A DNA stretch of 64,000 nt, taken from CAZKRU01 sp964555235 (GTDB lineage: Bacteria; Verrucomicrobiota; Verrucomicrobiia; Methylacidiphilales; CAMAQI01). The DNA lies in NCBI GenBank assembly GCA_964555235.1, contig CAZKRU010000009.1, forward strand, positions 1 to 64,000. The letters run 5' to 3'. The translations under genes and the position numbers were made by a program. The notes under the pieces were generated by a model. The model searched no databases. It was not told where the DNA came from and was given only the letters and a program-made list of their open reading frames with translations. Of the stretch, positions 35,037 through 43,369 are shown piece after piece; positions within the stretch are counted from its first letter, which is position 1; each line of letters opens with the position of its first letter.

Positions 35037-36092
35037 TCACCGGGCCCCCCATGANNNNNNNNNNAGATTTAAAACTTCATTAAACCCGCGCACTTCGGCG
35101 AGTAAGGGGGGATTGATTCCAGATCGGTCCACGAGGTTGGGGTTGGCGCCCGCTTTCAGAAGAAGTCGTGTTTCTTCCAGGTTTCCCATGGCGACTGCGG
35201 CGTGAAGAACGGTCCAACCCGTTTCATCCTTGAGATTGGGGTTCGACTTTCGTTCCAGGAGTGTTTGAAGTTCCGTGGGAGGGCCGATGAGTGCCGCTCG
35301 CATCATTTTTTCTCCGGTGGGACTGAGGGTGGTCGAGAATTTCATCCCATGACTGATGAGGAGCTGAACCATTTTCATTCGTGAGGTTTCATTCAGGAGC
35401 GGGGATTCCAAGAGGATCACGGCTTTTAAAAGCGAGAGTCCTCGAATTCCCGTTTCCGTGGCGGTATCGGGAATCGTGACATTCGGATCGATTTTTTGCT
35501 GAAGAAGATATTCGGTGGTCGGAGCGGATCCGCTGAGGGCGGCTCGCACTAGGGGAGTGATTCCGTGAGTATCGGGCTGTGTGAGGGAATATCCGAGGGA
35601 GACCAATTTTTCGAGAAGTTCGGGAGAACCGCTGGCGGCAGCTTCGTGCATCAACGAGGAGTCTTGGGAATTGGGTGGAAGGGATGCGCCTGCAAGGAGA
35701 AGACGCAGGGCGACGGTCCCATATCGTTGCGTCAGGGCTGAGTGAAAGGGCGTTTCACTATTACCAAGGAGCGTTTCATCAGGGGAGACGCCTGCTTTTA
35801 AAATTCGATCCACCTCCGTCCAATCGCCATTGGCGGCAGCACGATAAAGCGTACCACGTTCAGGCTTTGCGGGGGGCGGTGGAGGAAGGGGGGCGACAGG
35901 AGCGGGAGGGTTTTGTTTGATTTCGCTTTGAACCGAGGGGGGGTAATGGGTTTGGTAGTAACGTCCCAGAAAAAATAAACCGATGCTCGAAAATCCGAGC
36001 CAGAGCAAGACCCGGATCCGCCCTCGATTAAACCAGCGCGGTTCACGAGGGCGTTCGCGATCGATAAAAATGCTCGGAGGGAGATTTCCCAT
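35037..36092 (-). CDS. ankyrin-repeat membrane protein, 3' end interrupted by an assembly gap
   Basis: A cytosolic N-terminus (RERPREPRWFNRGR) precedes one membrane helix (VLLWLGFSSIGLFFLGRYY), a Pro-rich linker (QNPPAPVAPLPPPPPAKPE), then about seven ankyrin repeats. Typical phrases are GTLYRAAANGDWTEVDRILK, SLMHEAAASGSPELLEKLVS and GWTVLHAAVAMGNLEETRLL. The frame runs into ten Ns at 35055-35064; the five residues and stop beyond are not reliable. The ankyrin stack would face the periplasm if the single helix is a signal anchor. Its partners are unknown. Confidence 0.8.
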   Translation of the reverse strand: MGNLPPSIFIDRERPREPRWFNRGRIRVLLWLGFSSIGLFFLGRYYQTHYPPSVQSEIKQNPPAPVAPLPPPPPAKPERGTLYRAAANGDWTEVDRILKAGVSPDETLLGNSETPFHSALTQRYGTVALRLLLAGASLPPNSQDSSLMHEAAASGSPELLEKLVSLGYSLTQPDTHGITPLVRAALSGSAPTTEYLLQQKIDPNVTIPDTATETGIRGLSLLKAVILLESPLLNETSRMKMVQLLISHGMKFSTTLSPTGEKMMRAALIGPPTELQTLLERKSNPNLKDETGWTVLHAAVAMGNLEETRLLLKAGANPNLVDRSGINPPLLAEVRGFNEVLNXXXXSWGAR

Positions 36093-36165
36093 GATGTTTT
36101 TTTAGGCGACTTTCAGTGAAATGTCTTGTCTTAAAATTTGCTCGCAGAGTTACCGAGTTTTTGAC

Positions 36166-36753
36166 ATGATGACCCGCCTCGTGAAATTACGCACTATTCT
36201 TGTCTTCGGCGCCCCCGGTTCTGGAAAAGGAACTCAGGGCAAAATTCTTGGTACCATTCCCGGATTTTATCATTGCGCTTGTGGCGATGTTTTTCGCTCC
36301 CTGGATCTTCGGACTCCCTTAGGGCAGGCGTTTCTGGAATATTCAAGCAAAGGGCAACTCGTTCCGGACGATCTGACGGTCAGTCTTTGGACTCAACAAA
36401 TTTCCAACCAACAGACGATGGGACGTTTCAAGCCGGAGATTGACCGGTTGGTGCTCGACGGAATTCCCCGGAATGTCGAGCAGGCGAAGATGATGGAAGA
36501 TCATCTGAATGTGGAGAAGGTCTTTTATCTTCACTGCAAAGATCGGGCGAAATTAGTGGAGCGCCTTAAGCGCCGCGCGTTGAAGGACAATCGTTTGGAT
36601 GATGCCAATGAGGCGGTGATTGAAAAGCGACTTCAAGTCTATGCCGACGAAACACGTCCCGTCGTTAATTACTACGGTCCCGATAAAGTGGTTGAGCTCG
36701 ATGCTACCCAATGGCCGTATCAAGTGCTGCGCGAGATTCTTCAACATCTCTAA
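36166..36753 (+). CDS. adk: adenylate kinase, short form, 195 aa
   Basis: Transfers phosphate between ATP and AMP. The P-loop GAPGSGKGTQGK lies near residue 15, the AMP-binding region has CGDVFRSLDL, and the LID/arginine region has DGIPRNVEQAKMM and KRRALKDNRLDDANEAVIEKRLQVY. The LID is the short, zinc-free type. The start at 36166 (MMTRLVKLRTILVFGAPG) is chosen because the family begins just before the P-loop. Some members of this short clade are called nucleoside monophosphate kinases. ispF follows after 41 bases in the same direction. Confidence 0.9.
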   Translation: MMTRLVKLRTILVFGAPGSGKGTQGKILGTIPGFYHCACGDVFRSLDLRTPLGQAFLEYSSKGQLVPDDLTVSLWTQQISNQQTMGRFKPEIDRLVLDGIPRNVEQAKMMEDHLNVEKVFYLHCKDRAKLVERLKRRALKDNRLDDANEAVIEKRLQVYADETRPVVNYYGPDKVVELDATQWPYQVLREILQHL

Positions 36754-36794
36754 TTTTTGAATCGCTCCGTGAATTATTTAAAAAAGGGGATGGC

Positions 36795-37271
36795 ATGAAT
36801 CGAGTGGGGATCGGGTATGACGTGCATCAGTTGGTCGAAGGACGCAAGCTGGTTTTGGGTGGGGTCGAGATTCCTCATTCCAAAGGACTCGATGGGCATT
36901 CGGATGCTGACGTGTTGGTTCATGCGATTGCGGATGCTCTGTTGGGAGCTCTGGGTGAGACCGATATTGGGCATTATTTTCCGAATACGGATCCCCAGTG
37001 GAAAGGGGTTTGTAGCCTCGTTTTTCTTGAAAAGATCCGGGAATTAGCGGCAGAACGCAAGGCGGTGATTGAAAATATCGATGCGTCGCTAATTTCAGAA
37101 GCTCCAAAGATCGCGCCGCATCTGACGTTGATGAAAGAGCGGATTTCGAAAGCGTTGGGAATCTCAATTCAGCAAGTCGGCATCAAGGCGACGACGAACG
37201 AAAAGATGGGATTCCTCGGTCGACAAGAGGGAATGGCGGCGATGGCCGTGGCGTTGATTCGGTTGGGGTAA
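36795..37271 (+). CDS. ispF: 2-C-methyl-D-erythritol 2,4-cyclodiphosphate synthase, 158 aa
   Basis: Catalyses the cyclisation step of the MEP isoprenoid pathway. MNRVGIGYDVHQL carries the metal-binding D-x-H, followed by GLDGHSDADVLVHAIADALLGA and GDIGHYFP-like ETDIGHYFPNTD. The end KATTNEKMGFLGRQEGMAAMA is the family signature. The ATG at 36795 has an AAGGGGA Shine-Dalgarno. The length is normal for the family. A short repeat-like CGCGAA arm follows the stop. Confidence 0.95.
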   Translation: MNRVGIGYDVHQLVEGRKLVLGGVEIPHSKGLDGHSDADVLVHAIADALLGALGETDIGHYFPNTDPQWKGVCSLVFLEKIRELAAERKAVIENIDASLISEAPKIAPHLTLMKERISKALGISIQQVGIKATTNEKMGFLGRQEGMAAMAVALIRLG

Positions 37272-37284
37272 TCAGAAAGATTTT

Positions 37285-37315
37285 CCCGCGAAACACGCGA
37301 ATTTACGCGAAAGTC
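37285..37315. repeat. single arm of the CGCGAA intergenic repeat family
   Basis: TTCCCGCGAAACACGCGAAT with TTACGCGAAAG just after. The words resemble the arms at 50249 and 50385 and the larger hairpin family in this half of the window. No partner arm is seen here. Confidence 0.4.
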
Positions 37316-37365
37316 GAGCCATTCGAATGGATCCCGGTCGCTTCGGGTGCTTGTTTCGCAGTCAG

Positions 37366-37758
37366 TTAACTTTTCGGCCAAATTTTTTCCAAGGTGATGC
37401 GGTGTTTTCCATCGACGAGGTCGTGGCGTACATCATTCATGAGTTCGGCGATGAGATAGAGGCCTCGGCCCTGCTCTGAAAGGGGATCATCGGGGAGGCG
37501 ATGGCCTCGGGGGAGGGGCTGAAAATGGCTGGTATCGGTAATGCGAATTTCCAGACGTTCGGGGGTGGATTCCCACTCCACTTGAATTCGGTCGTCATTT
37601 CCACGAGGGGAGCCGTGCAGGATCGCATTGGAGAGGGCTTCCGTGACGGCGAGTTCAACGCGTTTCCATTCGCGTCCGGACCGGGAATGAAGATCTGCAT
37701 GAATGCGAACCAAGAGCGGCTCAATTTCGCGGAGATTGGCGGGAATTTCGAATCTCAT
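37366..37758 (-). CDS. RsbW-like ATP-binding anti-sigma kinase, 130 aa
   Basis: A single HATPase_c_2-type domain with the N-box ELAVTEALSNAILHG, the G1 box ITDTSHFQPL (D-x-G is replaced by D-T-S), and the G2 box LSEQGRGLYLIAELM. Such proteins bind or phosphorylate anti-anti-sigma factors (partner switching) or act as the output of PP2C modules. No sigma factor or antagonist gene lies next to it. The length is standard for the family. It converges on ispF. Confidence 0.85.
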   Translation of the reverse strand: MRFEIPANLREIEPLLVRIHADLHSRSGREWKRVELAVTEALSNAILHGSPRGNDDRIQVEWESTPERLEIRITDTSHFQPLPRGHRLPDDPLSEQGRGLYLIAELMNDVRHDLVDGKHRITLEKIWPKS

Positions 37759-38199
37759 CGCTACGATCTTCTTTTATTTCGAGTGCGGGTCAATCGAAAA
37801 TATGGAAACGGGTGGATTTTCACGCAAAGCTTAAGCCCCCGTGCTTGTGGGGCAATGAGTGGAGAGAACAGGATTAAATCTCTTGCCAAGTTCGCCAACC
37901 TGCCCGCAATGCTACGCATAGCGTTGCAGGCGGGGGCGCGAAGGGTTGAATTCCGATTTAAAAACAAAAAAGGGTTTCTTGGCGGCTTGGCGAACTTCGC
38001 GAGAGACAACGACTTAGTAAGTTTGTTCTTTAGGAGGCACCAAGTCACAATCGGAAAATGTATTTGTTTCATTTCATCACAAATCAGAAATGGCTTCAAA
38101 AGTTTTGTGACTTTGTGTGAAACAATCCACGATCAGACTTTTTATCCAATGATTGGGGTAAAGGTTGCCAATTTAAAAAAAACGTCGTAGGTTACAATC
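37759..38199. other. intergenic region with nested inverted repeats before mcsB
   Basis: No gene is seen. Outer arms TCTCTTGCCAAGTTCGCCAA (37879-37898) and TTGGCGAACTTCGCGAGAGA (37987-38006) are inverted copies with two mismatches. Within them lies a second hairpin, CCTGCCCGCAATGCT / AGCGTTGCAGGCGGG, with loop ACGCAT (37899-37934). The outer arm is also found at 52954-53054. Beyond 38040 no structure is evident. Confidence 0.55.
37879..38006. repeat. nested intergenic hairpin of the GCCAAGTTCGCCAAG family
   Basis: Long outer arms (20 bases, two mismatches) enclose a 15-bp inner stem. The family words GCCAAGTTCGCCAA and its complement also form the hairpin behind the AI-2E-type transporter gene at 52954-53054. 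Confidence 0.65.
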
Positions 38200-39342
38200 G
38201 TGAAGATTTCAAACCTGTTGAGGTATTCGAGCGAGTGGATTAAGGGAGACGGAAGCTGTAATCGGATTGTGGTCACGAGTCGTGTGCGACTGGCTCGAAA
38301 CTTGAATCATCACCCGTTCCCGGGCTGGGCGAAAAAACAACAGCGCGAGTCGGTTTACGAGGCGGTGGCGCCTGCGGTGGCATCGCTCCCCGAGATGAAG
38401 GATGCGATTTTGAATGAGGCGATGGATCGCTTTACCCCACTCGAGAAACAGGTTTTGGTCGAGCAACATTTGATCAGTCGTGAACACGCGGCGAAGAATG
38501 CGGGGAGTGGATTGATTTTGAATAAGCCGCGCACGCTTTCGGTGATGGTCAATGAAGAGGATCACTTGCGGCTTCAAGCGATCAAGAGCGGATTTCAGCT
38601 CAAGGCGGTTTGGAAGATCGCCGATAAAGTTGACACGGAGCTTGATTCAAAACTCGAATTCGCTTTTTCGCCGCAGGTCGGATTTCTGACCGCCTGTCCC
38701 ACCAATGTCGGAACGGGAATGCGAGCTTCCGTCATGATGCACCTTCCGGGTTTGGTGTTAAGTGAGCAGATCGGTCAAATCATCAAGGCGGTAAATAAAA
38801 TCGGACTGGCGGTTCGAGGACTTTATGGGGAAGGAACCGAGGCGTTGGGAAATCTTTTTCAGGTTTCCAATCAGATGACACTTGGAGAGAGCGAGCAGCA
38901 GATCATTGAGAAGCTGCACAAGGTGATTAATCAGATCATTGAGCATGAAGAGAATGCGCGGGAGAAGCTGACCGAAGATAAGGCGCGGATGGTGGCGGAT
39001 CAGGTCGGACGTTCATATGGAGTGATGCTTCATTCTTATTCCATCTCGTCCAAGGAAGCACTGAATCTTTTGTCGATCATGCGGCTGGGGGTTGATCTTG
39101 GGATGATGCCCGAAGAATGTCGTCAGGCGATTGATGAGCTTTTTATCCGGACGCAACCGGCGCATCTTCAAAAAGATTGCGAACGGAAATTGACGACGGA
39201 GGAGCGGGATGCGCTTCGTGCCGATCTGCTTCGGGAAAGATTGAAATTGATGGCGGTTCCTGCTAGTAAGGAATTGTTGAAAAAGGAACAGGACCCCGGA
39301 GCCGGGGAATCCGGTTCTTCACCTAAGGGAAAAAATGAATAA
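38200..39342 (+). CDS. mcsB: protein-arginine kinase McsB-like, 380 aa
   Basis: Phosphorylates arginine side chains and so marks proteins for ClpC. It is an ATP:guanido phosphotransferase domain protein. Signatures seen are the basic IVVTSRVRLARN near residue 23 and the CPTNVGTGMRASVMMHLPGL block, with the conserved Cys. A GTG start at 38200 matches the family N-terminus. The C-terminus is extended and ends in a Gly/Ser/Lys-rich tail. The gene overlaps clpC by eight bases. No mcsA or ctsR gene precedes it, unlike the Firmicutes ctsR-mcsA-mcsB-clpC order. Confidence 0.95.
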   Translation: MKISNLLRYSSEWIKGDGSCNRIVVTSRVRLARNLNHHPFPGWAKKQQRESVYEAVAPAVASLPEMKDAILNEAMDRFTPLEKQVLVEQHLISREHAAKNAGSGLILNKPRTLSVMVNEEDHLRLQAIKSGFQLKAVWKIADKVDTELDSKLEFAFSPQVGFLTACPTNVGTGMRASVMMHLPGLVLSEQIGQIIKAVNKIGLAVRGLYGEGTEALGNLFQVSNQMTLGESEQQIIEKLHKVINQIIEHEENAREKLTEDKARMVADQVGRSYGVMLHSYSISSKEALNLLSIMRLGVDLGMMPEECRQAIDELFIRTQPAHLQKDCERKLTTEERDALRADLLRERLKLMAVPASKELLKKEQDPGAGESGSSPKGKNE

Positions 39343-41881
39343 CTTCACCCCACGCGCTCAACAAGTTCTGGCGCTTGCCCGCAAAGAGGCGGATCGTTTT
39401 AACCATAACTATGTCGGAACGGAGCATCTGTTGCTCGGTCTGATCAAGTTAGGACAAGGGGTTGCCGTCAATGTTTTGCAGAAGATGGGCTTGGACTTGG
39501 AAACCGTCCGGATGGAAGTCGAGAAGCACGTCGGTTCCGGTCCTGAGGCGAAAGTTTCTGGAAATATTCCGTACACGCCTCGGGTGAAAAAAGTTCTCGC
39601 GCTTGCAGGGAAGGAAGCGAAGGCGCTGAATCACAGTTACGTCGGGACCGAACACATTCTTCTCGGACTTTTGCGTGAAGGGGATGGCGTGGCGGCTCGC
39701 GTGCTGAAGAGTTTAGATATTGATATCGAACGCGTTCGCAACGAAGTCCTCAAGGAGCTTGATCCGAATTTTGGGGGAACAGGCGAGAGTGAAGATGATT
39801 CCGAGGAATCGACTTCTTCCGGAGGGGGAAGTAGTGGCGAGGAGGCTGCTGCGGCAGGCGGTGGGAGTCAGGCCCCGGCGACGAGCGGCAAGAAGGAAGT
39901 GAAGACTCCGGCGCTCAAAGCATTTGGACGTGATTTGACGGAGATGGCGCGCAAAGGGGAGATGGATCCGGTGATTGGTCGTGAAAACGAGATCGAGCGG
40001 GTGATTCAGATTCTTTGCCGTCGCACGAAAAACAATCCCGTTCTCATTGGTGAGGCTGGGGTGGGCAAGACGGCAATCGCCGAAGGTTTGGCTCAGGAGA
40101 TTATTAAAGGAAATGTTCCGGAATTGCTCCGCGAGAAGCGTGTGATTACGTTGGATTTGGCGTTGATGGTGGCGGGAACCAAATACCGCGGTCAGTTTGA
40201 AGAGCGAATCAAGGCGGTCATGGATGAGATTCGCAAGACGAAGAACGTGATTTTGTTTATCGACGAAATGCACACGATCGTCGGAGCCGGAGCGGCGGAA
40301 GGGGCGATGGATGCCTCAAATATCATTAAGCCGTCACTCTCCCGTGGAGAGCTTCAGTGCATCGGGGCGACAACCTTGAATGAGTTCCGGAAGCATATTG
40401 AAAAGGATTCCGCGCTCGAGCGTCGTTTCCAACAGGTGATGGTCGAACCTCCTTCCGTGGATGATACGATCAAGATTTTGAAGGGAATTCAGTCCAAGTA
40501 CGAAGCGCATCACAAGGCGAAGTACACGGATGCGGCGATTGAATCTTCTGCGCGACTTTCGGATCGTTATTTGACCGGACGTTTTTTGCCGGATAAGGCG
40601 ATTGATGTCATGGATGAAGCCGGATCCCGTGCTCGCATTGGAGCAACGATGCGTCCTCCGGAGATCAAGGAGACCGAAGGCCGGATCGAGGAGATCAAGA
40701 ACCGGAAAGAGCAGTGCATCAAGGATCAGGACTTTGAAAAGGCGGCGGCCCTTCGGGATCAGGAAAAAGAGGCGCGCGATAATTTGGAAAAGACGATTCA
40801 AGAATGGCGCAACCGGAGCCGCGACCAGATTGTTGAAGTCATTGAAGATGACATCATGAAGGTCGTGGCAAAGTGGACCGGTGTTCCACTTTCCCGAATG
40901 GAGCAAAAGGATATGGATCGTTTGCTCAATGCGGCCGAAGAGCTCAAGGGGAAGGTGATGGGTCAGGATGAGGCGGTCATTGCCTTGGGCAAAGCACTTC
41001 GTCGTTCCCGAGTCGATCTCAAGGATCCGAAACGACCGATCGGAAGCTTCGCCTTCCTTGGGCCCACCGGTGTGGGAAAGACCCTTTTGGCCAAGACGCT
41101 CGCAGAGTATATGTTTGGTTCTGCGGAATCGTTGATCCAGATCGATATGAGCGAGTACATGGAGAAATTCAATGTCTCGCGTCTTGTCGGATCGCCTCCG
41201 GGCTATGTCGGTCATGAAGAGGGAGGACAACTGACGGAAAAAGTACGTCGTCGCCCCTATTCGGTCGTCCTCTTTGACGAGCTGGAGAAAGCGCATCCCG
41301 ATGTTTGGAATATCCTGCTTCAGATTTTGGAAGATGGAACGGTGACGGATAGTCTCGGTCGCAAGATCGATTTCCGGAATACGATCATTATCATGACGTC
41401 GAATGTCGGCGCGGAGTTCGTGAAGAAGGGGAACCTGCTCGGTTTCTCGAATCAATCGGATGAGATCAGTTACGATACGCTCAAGGAGAAGATGTTGGAA
41501 GCGGCGAAGAAGACCTTCAAACCGGAATTCCTGAATCGCCTCGACGATCTGATTGTCTTCCGTTCGCTTGCGAAGGCCGATATGGCTCAAATTGTTCACG
41601 TCGAGGTTTCGAAAGTTTCGGATCGTCTCAAGAGTCGTTCCGTCAAGATCGAGCTGACGCAGGAAGCAATCGACTTCTTGATCGAGAAGGGATACGACCC
41701 TGTTTACGGGGCGCGTCCGTTGCGTCGAGCGGTCGAAAAATATCTGGAAGATCCGATTGCCGAGGAAATTCTCAAGGGCCAGATCAAGACCGACCAGATT
41801 GTCAGTGTGGCGGTCAAGGATGGCGCGTTGACATTTGTCTCCAAAGAAAATGCCCCTTCTCAAGAAGCGAAAACTTCTTGA
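39335..41881 (+). CDS. clpC: ATP-dependent Clp protease ATP-binding subunit ClpC, 848 aa
   Basis: A HSP100 unfoldase. It has two Clp-N repeats (about residues 5-145), a Glu/Ser/Gly-rich linker, AAA-1 with GEAGVGKTAIAEGLA and VILFIDEMHTIVG, a UVR-type coiled coil (about 445-495: KEQCIKDQDFEKAAALRDQE), and AAA-2 with GPTGVGKTLLAKTLAEYM and VVLFDELEKAHPDVWN. The LLGFSNQ loop in AAA-2 is the usual ClpP-contact tripeptide region. The UVR and M-type insert distinguish it from ClpA and ClpB. Translational overlap with mcsB suggests the kinase and unfoldase act together, as in Bacillus. Confidence 0.97.
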   Translation: MNNFTPRAQQVLALARKEADRFNHNYVGTEHLLLGLIKLGQGVAVNVLQKMGLDLETVRMEVEKHVGSGPEAKVSGNIPYTPRVKKVLALAGKEAKALNHSYVGTEHILLGLLREGDGVAARVLKSLDIDIERVRNEVLKELDPNFGGTGESEDDSEESTSSGGGSSGEEAAAAGGGSQAPATSGKKEVKTPALKAFGRDLTEMARKGEMDPVIGRENEIERVIQILCRRTKNNPVLIGEAGVGKTAIAEGLAQEIIKGNVPELLREKRVITLDLALMVAGTKYRGQFEERIKAVMDEIRKTKNVILFIDEMHTIVGAGAAEGAMDASNIIKPSLSRGELQCIGATTLNEFRKHIEKDSALERRFQQVMVEPPSVDDTIKILKGIQSKYEAHHKAKYTDAAIESSARLSDRYLTGRFLPDKAIDVMDEAGSRARIGATMRPPEIKETEGRIEEIKNRKEQCIKDQDFEKAAALRDQEKEARDNLEKTIQEWRNRSRDQIVEVIEDDIMKVVAKWTGVPLSRMEQKDMDRLLNAAEELKGKVMGQDEAVIALGKALRRSRVDLKDPKRPIGSFAFLGPTGVGKTLLAKTLAEYMFGSAESLIQIDMSEYMEKFNVSRLVGSPPGYVGHEEGGQLTEKVRRRPYSVVLFDELEKAHPDVWNILLQILEDGTVTDSLGRKIDFRNTIIIMTSNVGAEFVKKGNLLGFSNQSDEISYDTLKEKMLEAAKKTFKPEFLNRLDDLIVFRSLAKADMAQIVHVEVSKVSDRLKSRSVKIELTQEAIDFLIEKGYDPVYGARPLRRAVEKYLEDPIAEEILKGQIKTDQIVSVAVKDGALTFVSKENAPSQEAKTS

Positions 41882-41912
41882 GTTAACGTCGGAGAGTTGT
41901 TAGGAGGTGGGG

Positions 41913-42620
41913 ATGGAAATGCTCTTCGATCCGAGTGCTTGGGCGACCTTCTTGCTTCTCGTGGGGTTGGAGTTGGTCTTGGGGATCGACAACGTCCTCC
42001 TGATTTCGATTGTTACGGGGCGTTTGCACGAATCCGAGCGGGAAAAAGCACGCTATCTCGGCTTGGGTCTGGCACTCGTGGCCCGGATTGTTGCATTACT
42101 CGGGGCGACTGCTCTGATTCGATTGACGGAGCCGGTTTTTTTTAGTTTATCGTGGAAGGATCTGGTTCTTTTGGCGGGGGGACTCTTTCTCATTACCAAG
42201 GCGGTGAAAGAGATTCACCACGTGGTCGAAACCGAGGGGGAGGATTCGGAAGCGGCTGCCCCCAAAACTTCTTTTGGAGCGGCGATCGTCCAGATTGTCC
42301 TCTTGGATATTGTCTTCTCCATTGATTCCGTCATTACGGCAGTCGGGTTGACCTCGCATTTGGGAATTATGATCGCGGCGGTGATTATCTCCTTCGTGAT
42401 TGTCCTTTTCTTTGCGACTGCCGTGGCGAATTTTGTACAGAGTCATCCTTCCATGAAGATTCTGGCGCTTTCGTTCCTCGTCATGATCGGTGTCACGCTT
42501 TGTCTGGAAGCGATGCATCAGCATGTGGCCAAGGGGTATATCTACCTGCCGATGGGCTTTGCTCTGGGGGTGGAACTGCTACAAATGCGTCACGATACCA
42601 AGCGAAAGAAGAAGAAATAG
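41913..42620 (+). CDS. TerC-family integral membrane protein, 235 aa
   Basis: A polytopic membrane protein with seven or so helices. The hallmark is LLVGLELVLGIDNVLLISIV near the N-terminus and a second IVQIVLLDIVFSIDSVITAV. Both carry the paired acidic residues of TerC/Alx metal exporters (manganese or tellurite-related in known cases). An AGGAGG Shine-Dalgarno sits five bases before the ATG at 41913; a GTG six bases upstream is too close to it. The C-terminus is a Lys-rich tail. Confidence 0.92.
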   Translation: MEMLFDPSAWATFLLLVGLELVLGIDNVLLISIVTGRLHESEREKARYLGLGLALVARIVALLGATALIRLTEPVFFSLSWKDLVLLAGGLFLITKAVKEIHHVVETEGEDSEAAAPKTSFGAAIVQIVLLDIVFSIDSVITAVGLTSHLGIMIAAVIISFVIVLFFATAVANFVQSHPSMKILALSFLVMIGVTLCLEAMHQHVAKGYIYLPMGFALGVELLQMRHDTKRKKKK

Positions 42621-42697
42621 GTGCGGTTTTGGTTCTCTGAGGAATGTAGGAGTGGAGTCTTGCATCGCTGAATAACTTGGGTTACGGTAAGTAAACC

Positions 42698-42928
42698 ATG
42701 ATGACTGTTGCTGAAATCACCAAAGAAGTTCAAGCGCTCCCTCTGGAAAGTCGTGGAGAGTTGATTGAAACGATTATTCAGAGTTTTGACGATTCATTCT
42801 CGAGTGCCCATGACAAGGAGTGGATCGCTGAGGTCAAACGTCGCCGAGAGGAAATTCGCTCGGGTCGTGTGCAAGCCATCAATGGCGTGGATGCTGCTCA
42901 GCATGTTCGCAGCCTCCTGCGCCGGTGA
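42698..42928 (+). CDS. addiction-module antitoxin (TIGR02574-like), 76 aa
   Basis: A short helical protein: MMTVAEITKEVQALPLESRG, then ELIETIIQSFDDSFSS, and a basic C-terminal part KEWIAEVKRRREEIRSGRVQ. The LPLESRGELIE phrase is the signature of the small antitoxin family paired with RelE/ParE-type toxins. It overlaps the next gene by GTGA, the common layout of type II toxin-antitoxin operons. It presumably neutralises the toxin and represses its own promoter. Confidence 0.9.
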   Translation: MMTVAEITKEVQALPLESRGELIETIIQSFDDSFSSAHDKEWIAEVKRRREEIRSGRVQAINGVDAAQHVRSLLRR

Positions 42929-43221
42929 AACACTTCTTTTACCCAGAGGCTCTCCTCGAATACAGTGACGCAGTTCTCTATTACGAGTCTTGTCGCCTCG
43001 GGCTTGGAGCCGAGTTTATTGCCGATATTGAGTTTGCAATTTCCAGAATTGAAGCCGCTCCGAGCCGATGGAGGGTTTTTGATGGTGAGTTTCGACGATT
43101 GCTCGTCAAAAAATTTCCTTATGCAGTTGTTTACACGGTTGAGATCGAGTATGTGATGATCCACGCCATCATGCATTGTAGCCGTGCTCCAGGCTTTTGG
43201 AAAGCGCGTGGTGACCGGTGA
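42925..43221 (+). CDS. RelE/ParE-superfamily toxin, 98 aa
   Basis: A compact alpha-beta protein with MKHFFYPEALLEYSDAVLYY, an FIADIEFAISRIEAAPSRWR helix and the strand RRLLVKKFPYAVVYTVEIEY, ending HCSRAPGFWKAR. This is the usual RelE/ParE arrangement of helix hairpin and sheet with basic residues. A GTG start overlaps the antitoxin stop. Whether it targets mRNA on the ribosome or gyrase cannot be told from sequence alone. The C-terminal His/Arg set leaves both open. Confidence 0.9.
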   Translation: MKHFFYPEALLEYSDAVLYYESCRLGLGAEFIADIEFAISRIEAAPSRWRVFDGEFRRLLVKKFPYAVVYTVEIEYVMIHAIMHCSRAPGFWKARGDR

Positions 43222-43369
43222 CTAAATGAAGATGAGATTCGTTTTTCTCCGAGACCCTGCATTCCTCACAGATAAATACAAATTCTTAACAAGTTCGATT
43301 TAGGATTGCGCTTCGGGCTCGGATCCATACACTGCGCGGACTTTAAATAAAACGAGTAAGGAAACAGAT

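Noticed and set aside
37879..38006. Possible CRISPR-like repeat array before mcsB
   Set aside because: The repeats are inverted, not direct, with no regular spacers and no cas genes in the window.
40334..41863. Long antisense frame of 509 codons inside clpC
   Set aside because: It is a shadow of the strongly biased clpC reading frame; no start signal and no recognisable domain.
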